Below are positions 13,296-18,636 of a DNA stretch of 18,636 nucleotides, one piece after another. Both the position numbers and the translations under genes were made by a program. The first letter of the stretch is position 1; each line of letters begins with the position of its first letter. The stretch lies in assembly GCA_030603265.1 (NCBI GenBank), contig JAUVYD010000006.1, forward strand, positions 1 through 18,636, written 5' to 3'. The notes beneath the pieces are model-generated. The model saw only the letters and a program-made list of their open reading frames with translations, was not told the DNA's origin and did no database searches. The DNA comes from Dehalococcoidia bacterium. GTDB taxonomy: Bacteria; Chloroflexota; Dehalococcoidia; GIF9; AB-539-J10.

Positions 13296-14609
13296 CTATT
13301 TGAGGAAGCCGTCATACCGGCGCATGGTGAGCTGCGACTCCAGTTGCTTCATAGTATCCAGGGCGACTCCGACCGCGATCAGGATGGCCGTGCTGGACAC
13401 TGTCAGCATGGTCACGCCCGTGATGCCTCGTGCGATGAACGGCATCATTGCCACTACCGCAAGGAACGTAGCACCACCGAACGTGAGCCGCTTGGTGACC
13501 GCGTTCAAATAGTCGCTGGTCGACTTGCCGGGCCGCACGCCGGGGATGAAGCCTCCCTGCTGCTGCAGCGTGCGTGGCAGATTCATTTGCTCAAAGATAA
13601 CCATCGTGTAGAAGAAGGTGAACCCGAACACGAGCAGGAAATAGAAACCCCAATACACCAGCCCTCCCGGGAGACTGGCAGCCGAGTCGAATGCCCGATA
13701 CACGCCATCCCAGAAGTTCGGGTTCTGGGGGTTCATGAAATAGCTCGATATGAGCCGGGGCAACTGCATCACCGCAATAGCGAAGATAAGGGGAATCATG
13801 CCCGCCGTGTTCACTCTCAGGGGAATGTACGTCGAACCCGATTGTCGGTACATTCGCCCACCGCGGAAGGTGCTTCTTGCGTACTGCACAGGAATCCGCC
13901 TGTGCGCCTCAATGAAGAGGACTATCATCACCAGCGTCGCTGCAGCAAGCACTGCGAACATAATCATACCAATGGGATTTTCCTGCCAGGCGATCCCGAC
14001 TCGCCCCACAGACTCCGCCAGGCTGGCGACGATTCCGCCAAAAATGATGATTGAAATGCCGTTCCCGATGCCCCTCTCTGTTATGAGCTCGCCCAACCAT
14101 ACAAGGAACATGGTTCCAGCGGTCATGGACACGAGGATTGTTGCCGTCGTGAGCGCATCGGGCCGTGCTATTACATTCTGGCTCGTCAGAATCGCAAGCT
14201 GGGAGTAGCCCTGCAGCGCCGCAAGCGGAACAGCAAGGAAATGGGTGATTTGATTGATTCTGCGCTGGCCCGACTCACCCTCCCGAGACATGGCCTGCAG
14301 GCTCGGGATGACGGGTACCAGCAGTTGCATGATGATGGATGACGTGATGTAGGGGTAAACGCCCATCGCGGCGACGCTGAAGTTCTTCATCGCACCGCCG
14401 CTGAACAAGTTGAGCATGCCCAGAAGCGAATTCTGATCGAAGAACTCGGCCAGTGCCGCGAGGTCCACACCGGGCAACGGCACATGAACAAGGAAGCGGA
14501 ACACCACCAGCATCCCGAATGTGAACAGGAGCTTATGCCTGAGGTCTGGCAGCGAGAATGCATCTCGCATTGCCTGTATCAGACGTGGCTGAGCCTCTTT
14601 CTGCTGCAT
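13296..14609 (-). CDS. secY: Preprotein translocase subunit SecY
   Basis: SecY is the channel of the SecYEG translocon in the cytoplasmic membrane. The 437-residue protein has about ten hydrophobic segments, the first at roughly 26-43, followed by the plug region (LLGMLNLFSGGAMKNFSVAAMG, about 62-83) and the signature YPYITSSIIMQLL at 85-97. The cytosolic loop with GERGIGNGIS-type sequence (ITERGIGNGISIIIF) and the late QQQGGFIPGVRPG loop that contacts SecA and ribosomes are present. The ATG at 14609 is two bases upstream of the rplO stop boundary on the transcript, with GAAAGG as ribosome site. Confidence 0.98.
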   Translation of the reverse strand: MQQKEAQPRLIQAMRDAFSLPDLRHKLLFTFGMLVVFRFLVHVPLPGVDLAALAEFFDQNSLLGMLNLFSGGAMKNFSVAAMGVYPYITSSIIMQLLVPVIPSLQAMSREGESGQRRINQITHFLAVPLAALQGYSQLAILTSQNVIARPDALTTATILVSMTAGTMFLVWLGELITERGIGNGISIIIFGGIVASLAESVGRVGIAWQENPIGMIMFAVLAAATLVMIVLFIEAHRRIPVQYARSTFRGGRMYRQSGSTYIPLRVNTAGMIPLIFAIAVMQLPRLISSYFMNPQNPNFWDGVYRAFDSAASLPGGLVYWGFYFLLVFGFTFFYTMVIFEQMNLPRTLQQQGGFIPGVRPGKSTSDYLNAVTKRLTFGGATFLAVVAMMPFIARGITGVTMLTVSSTAILIAVGVALDTMKQLESQLTMRRYDGFLK

Positions 14610-14610
14610 A

Positions 14611-15051
14611 CTACGCCTTTCTTACCGCCCCTTTCGCAGCCTTGATCTTCTGTTCAGCAGCGGCCGAGAAGCGCTCAGCCTGAACCGTGAGACTCCTGTC
14701 GACATCGCCTCTACCCAGTATCTTCGTCGGCTTCGACAGAGAGCGAATCAACCCTGCCACACGCATCTCTTCCGGCGTCACCTCGGCGCCGTCGGGGAAC
14801 ACGTTCAGCGCGCCAACATTGACCACGTTGAACTCAGTCCTGAACACATTCGTGAAACCGCGTTTCCGGGGCAGTCTCTTGACGAGCGGCAACTGCCCGC
14901 CCTCGAATCCAGGCCTGACGCCCTTGTGATGCGCCTTCTGGCCCTTGCTACCACGGCCCGAAAACGTGCCATGCCCACTCCCATCACCTCTTCCAACACG
15001 CTTGGAGCCTCGCTTGGAGCCGATTGTAGGGCCCAGCTCATTCAGTTGCAT
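14611..15051 (-). CDS. rplO: 50S ribosomal protein L15 (uL15)
   Basis: L15 is a late-assembly large-subunit protein. The 146-residue product begins MQLNELGPTIGSKRGSKRVG and has the glycine-rich GRGDGSGHGTFSGRGSKGQKA stretch and GFEGGQLPLVKRLPRKRGF, both diagnostic, then the globular C-terminal domain with ILGRGDVDRSLTVQAERFSAAAEQKI. The ATG at 15051 lies inside the last codons of rpsE (14 bp overlap), with GGAGGT a few bases upstream inside rpsE. The usual rpmD gene between rpsE and rplO is missing, and the overlap leaves no room for it. Confidence 0.97.
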   Translation of the reverse strand: MQLNELGPTIGSKRGSKRVGRGDGSGHGTFSGRGSKGQKAHHKGVRPGFEGGQLPLVKRLPRKRGFTNVFRTEFNVVNVGALNVFPDGAEVTPEEMRVAGLIRSLSKPTKILGRGDVDRSLTVQAERFSAAAEQKIKAAKGAVRKA

Positions 15052-15583
15052 CGTCGACCTCCGGAGATGCCAGCTCATCACCATGCCTGGCTGCTGCTTG
15101 CTCGACTAGACGCAGGGATGCGAGAGCCAGCATGGTCGCACGAGCGACGTTGATGCGATTCTGACTACCGAGAGACTTGCTCACGATGTTACTGATCCCC
15201 GCCAGCTGCAGCACAGTGCGTACCGTATTGCTGGCAATCATGCCGCGGCCGGGGGGCGCCGGCTTCAACAACACCAATGAGGCACCGTACTTCGCAAGAG
15301 CCTCATGAGGAATCGTCTCGTTCACCACAGGAACGGAGACCATTTGCCTGCGGCCCATGGCAGCAGCCTTGCGAATTGCCTCCGGCACCCCGGTTGCCTT
15401 CGCCAGCCCTACGCCAACGTGTCCGTTGCCGTCCCCGACGATCATCAGGGCCCGGAAACGGAGCCTCCGACCACCCTTGACCACTTTGGTCACACGGTCA
15501 ACCGACATCAGTTTCTCCTCCAACTCCAACTCGGAGGACTCCACTCTTTCCGTCCTGAAACGCGCCTTAGTAACTGCCTTCAT
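15038..15583 (-). CDS. rpsE: 30S ribosomal protein S5 (uS5)
   Basis: S5 at the mRNA entry side affects decoding fidelity. The 181-residue protein has LEEKLMSVDRVTKVVKGGRRLRF, DGNGHVGVGLAKATGVPEAIRKA, the IPHEALAKYGASLVLLKPAPPGRGMIA stretch and LAGISNIVSKSLGSQN, all family hallmarks. The ATG at 15583 is chosen because AGGAAGGG lies upstream (spacing about 11); a TTG eight codons earlier has no site. The C-terminus continues past the usual end with an acidic tail (DELASPEVDDATE), and its last codons carry the rplO ribosome site and start. Confidence 0.97.
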   Translation of the reverse strand: MKAVTKARFRTERVESSELELEEKLMSVDRVTKVVKGGRRLRFRALMIVGDGNGHVGVGLAKATGVPEAIRKAAAMGRRQMVSVPVVNETIPHEALAKYGASLVLLKPAPPGRGMIASNTVRTVLQLAGISNIVSKSLGSQNRINVARATMLALASLRLVEQAAARHGDELASPEVDDATE

Positions 15584-15629
15584 AACGCGAAATACCCTTC
15601 CTAGCAAGATCCGAATGCGCAGCCTCTCG

Positions 15630-15995
15630 TCAGAATTCGAGGCCGGCTTTTCTGGCTTCCTCCGCCAGAGCCATTACCCTTCCATGATATTTGTACCCGC
15701 CGCGATCGAACACAACCTGCTTGACGCCGTGCTCCAACGCCTTCCCGGCAATACTCGCGCCCACCCGTCCCGCGACCTGCGTCTTGGAGAGATGTTCCTC
15801 ACCGCTCATGATGTCCGGGTCGAGAGTGCTCGTCGCAGCCAGAGTGTGTCCACGATCATCGTCGATTACCTGCACATACGTGTGCCTCAGGCTCCTGAAC
15901 ACCGCCAGACGCGGACGATCAGCAGTGCCACGCACTCTTCGCCTGAGCCGCTTGTGGCGGATCTGTCTCATCAGTACCGGGTTCTTTCTCGCCAT
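15630..15995 (-). CDS. rplR: 50S ribosomal protein L18 (uL18)
   Basis: L18 binds 5S rRNA in the central protuberance. The 121-residue protein has a basic N-terminus (RQIRHKRLRRRVRGTADRPRLAVFRS), the HTYVQVIDDDRGHTLAATSTLD segment and the C-terminal VVFDRGGYKYHGRVMALAEEARKAGLEF, all typical. It is six bp after rplF and 46 bp before rpsE, one of the wider gaps in the cluster; I saw no promoter in that gap. Confidence 0.98.
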   Translation of the reverse strand: MARKNPVLMRQIRHKRLRRRVRGTADRPRLAVFRSLRHTYVQVIDDDRGHTLAATSTLDPDIMSGEEHLSKTQVAGRVGASIAGKALEHGVKQVVFDRGGYKYHGRVMALAEEARKAGLEF

Positions 15996-16001
15996 CTCAC
16001 A

Positions 16002-16553
16002 CTATCCTTTTGCGACCTTGCCCGCCTTGCCAGGCTTGAGGCGCAGCTTCTCCTCAGCATACTTGATACCCTTCCCCTTGTAGTGATCACAGGGTCGAAT
16101 TGCACGTATGCGAGAGGCAACCTGCCCCACAAGTTCCTTGTCGCTTCCCTTCAAACGCACCCGGTTGTTCCCCTCCACCTCGGCCTCGATTCCGGCGGGA
16201 ATCGGGAACTCGACCGGCTGGCTATAGCCAACCTGAAATACAAGGCCGCCCTCGGCCTTCTGCACCCGGTACCCGACGCCATTCAGCTCCAGGACGCGCT
16301 CGAACCCGCTGCTCACTCCTCGCACCATGTTCGCCAACAGAGTGCGGGTCAGGCCATGCATGGACCTGTGAAGCCGATTGTCGCTCGGTCGCTCGACCCG
16401 CAATATCCCGTCCTCCATCTTGATGAGCATGTTCCGGTCGAGCGTGCGGGACAGTTCTCCCCGCGATCCCTTCACAACAACGACATTGTCGTCCGAAATC
16501 TGGACCTGGACCCCTCCAGGCACATCGATTGGCATTCGTCCAATTCGAGACAT
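16002..16553 (-). CDS. rplF: 50S ribosomal protein L6 (uL6)
   Basis: L6 sits near the factor-binding site of the large subunit. The 183 residues begin MSRIGRMPIDVPGGVQVQIS and contain the conserved HGLTRTLLANMVRGVSSGFERVLELNGVGYRV stretch, LGYS/PVEF-type sequence (VGYSQPVEFPIPAGIEAEVEG) and the C-terminal YKGKGIKY motif. The residues before that motif are IRPCDH, differing from the common RPPEP. It ends in a Lys/Gly-rich tail. The gene follows rpsH by 23 bp. Confidence 0.98.
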   Translation of the reverse strand: MSRIGRMPIDVPGGVQVQISDDNVVVVKGSRGELSRTLDRNMLIKMEDGILRVERPSDNRLHRSMHGLTRTLLANMVRGVSSGFERVLELNGVGYRVQKAEGGLVFQVGYSQPVEFPIPAGIEAEVEGNNRVRLKGSDKELVGQVASRIRAIRPCDHYKGKGIKYAEEKLRLKPGKAGKVAKG

Positions 16554-16576
16554 CAGTCAGTCACCCCGTAGTTGAC

Positions 16577-16945
16577 CTACCAGACGTAGCACAGAACTTC
16601 GCCGCCAACCTTGCTGCGCCACGCTCCCTTTCCTGTCATCATTCCTTGTGATGTCGACATAATCGCAACCCCGAGGCCGCCGTAGACCCTTGGTATCTCG
16701 CCCTTCCCCGCATACACCCGAAGGCCGGGGCGGCTCACCCTCTCCAGTCCAACGACTGCCGGTTGTTTGTCGACGTATTTCAACTGCACGCGTATCATCT
16801 GCGCGGGCTTGCTCCTCACCACCTCGAACCCCTCGATGAAGTTCTCATCCTTGAGAATCTTCGCGATGGCAACCTTCACCCGCGAGTGAGGAATGAGCAC
16901 ACTCTCGTGGCCAACCATGACCGCGTTGCGAATCCTCGTAAGCAT
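16577..16945 (-). CDS. rpsH: 30S ribosomal protein S8 (uS8), start uncertain
   Basis: S8 binds central 16S rRNA and in enterobacteria also represses the spc operon. From the first standard start (ATG 16945) there are 122 residues: MLTRIRNAVMVGHESVLIPHS at the start and the diagnostic VYAGKGEIPRVYGGLGVAIMSTSQGMMT and GEVLCYVW at the end. However, recognisable S8 sequence continues upstream in frame as VSDPIAD (codons back to 16966), and no ATG, GTG or TTG exists between there and the rpsN stop at 16982. A good ribosome site (GAGGAG, 16983-16978) sits eight bases before an AGG codon at 16969, where an ATG would be expected. Either a nonstandard start or a base error is likely; the true protein is probably 129-130 residues. 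Confidence 0.93.
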   Translation of the reverse strand: MLTRIRNAVMVGHESVLIPHSRVKVAIAKILKDENFIEGFEVVRSKPAQMIRVQLKYVDKQPAVVGLERVSRPGLRVYAGKGEIPRVYGGLGVAIMSTSQGMMTGKGAWRSKVGGEVLCYVW

Positions 16946-16981
16946 ATCGGCAATAGGATCGCTAACCCTTGTATGTTCTCC

Positions 16982-17167
16982 TCACCAACTCGACTTCCTT
17001 ACTCCGGGTATCTGCCCTTCAACGGCGAGCTTCCTGAAGCAGATACGGCACAGCCCGAACTTCCTCATATAGGCACGAGGCCTACCACAGAGGTGACAGC
17101 GATTCCGATGCTGCACCCCGAACTTGGCCGGTTTATTGAACTTCGCAATCTTCGCTTTTCTTGCCAT
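16982..17167 (-). CDS. rpsN: 30S ribosomal protein S14 (uS14), zinc-binding short form
   Basis: The 61-residue type-Z protein of the small-subunit head. A C-X2-C...C-X2-C site is formed by Cys24, Cys27, Cys40 and Cys43 (RCHLCGRPRAYMRKFGLCRICF), and the protein ends GQIPGVRKSSW as is typical. The ATG at 17167 is one base from the rplE stop. This zinc form, with zinc-type S4, L24, L36 and Adk nearby, points to zinc-replete growth; no zinc-free paralogue is in the window. Confidence 0.98.
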   Translation of the reverse strand: MARKAKIAKFNKPAKFGVQHRNRCHLCGRPRAYMRKFGLCRICFRKLAVEGQIPGVRKSSW

Positions 17168-17168
17168 G

Positions 17169-17726
17169 CTAGTCTCCCGTGAACGGCATTCCCATGAGTT
17201 TCAGGAGAAGCCTTGCCTCGTCATCCCGCTCCGCGCTGGTCACAATCGTCACCTGGAGGCCCCTCACCTTGTCCACCTTGTCGTAGTCGATCTCGGGAAA
17301 CACGACCTGTTCCTTCACGCCCAGACTGTAGTTGCCTCTGCCATCAAACGAGTCGGGCGAAATCCCACGGAAGTCCCGGATACGCGGCAGGACGACTCCG
17401 ACCAGGCGGTCAAAGAAGTCGTACATCCTCTTCCCGCGCAGCGTGACCATCATGCCTATCGGCATCCCTGTCCTGAGCTTGAACGCGGCGATTGAGCGAC
17501 GCGCCTTCTTGGTCACGGGCCGTTGTCCCGTGATTGCCGCCAGGTCTCTCTCCGCCCCCTCAAGCGCCTTGGGATTCAGCACCGCCTCGCCAAGGCCGAT
17601 TGCCACTACGATCTTCTCAATCCGAGGAAGCTGCATGACGTTCTCGTACCCGAGCCTGTTCTTCAACTCGGGCAGCACTTCCCGCAGGTATCTTTCCTTG
17701 GCTTCCAGCATTGCAGTCGCACTCAT
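17169..17726 (-). CDS. rplE: 50S ribosomal protein L5 (uL5)
   Basis: L5 binds 5S rRNA and contacts P-site tRNA. The 185-residue product contains NVMQLPRIEKIVVAIGLGEA near residues 29-48, the TGQRPVTKKARRSIAAFKLRTGMPIGMMVTLRG stretch, the DFRGISPDSFDGRGNYSLGVKEQVVFPEI motif, and ends MGMPFTGD, all diagnostic. ATG at 17726 overlaps the rplX stop by one base (TGATG). The first residues (MSATAMLEAKERYLREV) are typical helical N-terminus. Confidence 0.98.
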   Translation of the reverse strand: MSATAMLEAKERYLREVLPELKNRLGYENVMQLPRIEKIVVAIGLGEAVLNPKALEGAERDLAAITGQRPVTKKARRSIAAFKLRTGMPIGMMVTLRGKRMYDFFDRLVGVVLPRIRDFRGISPDSFDGRGNYSLGVKEQVVFPEIDYDKVDKVRGLQVTIVTSAERDDEARLLLKLMGMPFTGD

Positions 17727-18037
17727 CAGTCAATCACTTCCTGGCAGGCTCGGCAGTACCTTACCTTGCGGCCATCCTCCAAGGCTTTGAGGCCAACACG
17801 GGCTGGCTTCTTGCACTTGTCGCACAGGAACATCACGTTCGACACATGAAGAGGCGCCTCAAGCTCAACTATCCCGGCCTGTCTCGCAGCCCGCCGGGCA
17901 CGCGAGTGGCGCTTTATCATGTTGAGCCCCTCGACCACAACACGTTCGCCCTTCGGGATAGCGCGTCGTACTTTGCCTTTCTTGCCCCGGTCCTTGCCGG
18001 CAATGACAACAATCGTATCGTTCTTCTTGATCTTCAC
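17726..18037 (-). CDS. rplX: 50S ribosomal protein L24 (uL24), zinc-ribbon variant
   Basis: L24 is one of the two assembly initiators of the large subunit. The 103 residues begin with the KOW segment KIKKNDTIVVIAGKDRGKKGKV and continue VVVEGLNMIKRHSRA. The C-terminal half carries two Cys pairs (CDKC and CRAC) around KPARVGLKALEDGRKVRY, a zinc-ribbon-like form. The start is GTG at 18037, one base after the rplN stop; the frame is open far upstream but there it overlaps rplN and is not coding. Confidence 0.97.
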   Translation of the reverse strand: MKIKKNDTIVVIAGKDRGKKGKVRRAIPKGERVVVEGLNMIKRHSRARRAARQAGIVELEAPLHVSNVMFLCDKCKKPARVGLKALEDGRKVRYCRACQEVID

Positions 18038-18038
18038 T

Positions 18039-18407
18039 TCAGATAACCTCCGGGGCGAGCGAAATAATCTTCGTGAAGCTCTTGTCCCGCAATTCCCTCG
18101 CGACAGGGCCGAAGATGCGGCTGCCCTTGGGGTTGTTCTTCTCATCCAACACCACGACCGCGTTCTCGTCGAACCGTACGTAGGACCCGTTGGAGCGTCG
18201 GAACGTCTTCGTTTCACGCACGATGACAGCCCGTATGACGTCGCCTTTCTTCACCGCGGCGCGGGGTACGGCCTGCTTGACAGTAACCACAATGATATCG
18301 CCCACATGTGCATAGCGCCTCCGGGTTCCACCCGGGATATTGATGCACAGCACCTCTTTCGCGCCGGTGTTATCCGCCACCCTCAACCTCGTCTCCTTCT
18401 GAATCAT
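18039..18407 (-). CDS. rplN: 50S ribosomal protein L14 (uL14)
   Basis: L14 lies at the intersubunit face and binds the silencing factor RsfS in known systems. The 122-residue protein reads MIQKETRLRVADNTGAKEVLCI at the start, then YAHVGDIIVVTVKQA, the KKGDVIRAVIVRETK segment, RFDENAVVVLDEKNNPKGSRIFGPVARELRD and LAPEVI at the end, all standard. The ATG overlaps the rpsQ stop in ATGA, so the two are probably coupled. Confidence 0.98.
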   Translation of the reverse strand: MIQKETRLRVADNTGAKEVLCINIPGGTRRRYAHVGDIIVVTVKQAVPRAAVKKGDVIRAVIVRETKTFRRSNGSYVRFDENAVVVLDEKNNPKGSRIFGPVARELRDKSFTKIISLAPEVI

Positions 18408-18636
18408 TCCTCACCACCACCTTCCGCTGTCGCACCCCGACCAGAAACACTACCCACAACGCGCCATCTCTTGCGCAGGGACAGCGGCCGCGACCCGGTG
18501 ATTTCGACTTTGTCGCCAACGTGATACACGTTGCCCTCGTCGTGGGCCATGTACTTCTTGACGTGCCGCCTCGCCTTCTTGTACAGGGGGTGGCGCCGGA
18601 CCGTCTCCACGGCCACGACAACGGTCTTGTCCATCT
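18404..18636 (-). CDS. rpsQ: 30S ribosomal protein S17 (uS17), 5' end beyond window
   Basis: S17 is a primary 16S rRNA binder with an OB fold. The visible frame encodes the conserved KMDKTVVVAVET segment, RHPLYKKARRHVKKYMAHDE, the GDKVEITGSRPLSLRKRWRVVG stretch, and a Gly/Glu tail. An ATG at 18634 is in frame, but family proteins have some 15-25 residues before MDKTVVV, so the real start lies outside the window. It is followed by rplN with a four-base overlap; rpmC is expected upstream. Confidence 0.95.
   Translation of the reverse strand, partial: MDKTVVVAVETVRRHPLYKKARRHVKKYMAHDEGNVYHVGDKVEITGSRPLSLRKRWRVVGSVSGRGATAEGGGEE

Noticed and set aside
15357..16571. Plus-strand open frame of 404 codons opposite rpsE, rplR and rplF
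   Set aside because: Antisense to three certain ribosomal genes; composition is a reverse-complement shadow of basic proteins.

Overview
This is a chromosomal, housekeeping-rich window from a GC-rich bacterium (roughly 60% GC by eye). The lineage is inferred, not proven. Gene order at the end of the alpha operon (rpoA-rplQ-truA-rplM-rpsI), the style of RpoA, RecA and the ribosomal proteins, and a Na+-pump type acyl-CoA decarboxylase cluster all fit Chloroflexota, probably Dehalococcoidia. No insertion sequence, phage gene, CRISPR array or rRNA was seen.

Left arm, plus strand (1-6026). A 5'-truncated crotonase-family gene that lacks both catalytic glutamates of enoyl-CoA hydratase is followed by recA and recX. 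Next comes a four-gene cluster for a biotin-dependent, Na+-coupled decarboxylase: a 46-residue OadG-like membrane protein, an OadB-like membrane subunit, an MmdA/PccB-like carboxyltransferase and a 74-residue biotin carrier protein. No biotin carboxylase gene is present, which favours a decarboxylase/Na+ pump over an ATP-dependent carboxylase. The OadB protein has a lipoyl/biotinyl-like barrel without the target lysine inserted after its first two membrane segments, and it has Glu where the Na+-site Asp is usual. A tRNA-Ile(GAT) with its own promoter closes this arm.

Middle (6027-7048). Two small minus-strand genes, one GIY-YIG-like and one unrecognised, lie between the tRNA and a strong Rho-independent terminator that faces them.

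Right arm, minus strand (7019-18636). This is a continuous spc-alpha ribosomal supercluster. In transcription order it runs rpsQ (cut by the window edge), rplN, rplX, rplE, rpsN, rpsH, rplF, rplR, rpsE, rplO, secY, adk, map, infA, rpmJ, rpsM, rpsK, rpsD, rpoA, rplQ, truA, rplM, rpsI, then the terminator. Genes are tightly packed with many 1-14 bp overlaps that suggest translational coupling. A near-consensus internal promoter sits just before rpmJ and probably gives the alpha half its own transcription. Oddities here are the absence of rpmD (L30) from its usual slot, an rpsH reading frame with no standard start codon where homology begins, and a ribosomal protein S11 that encodes Asp at the site that is Asn (modified to isoaspartate) in E. 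coli.
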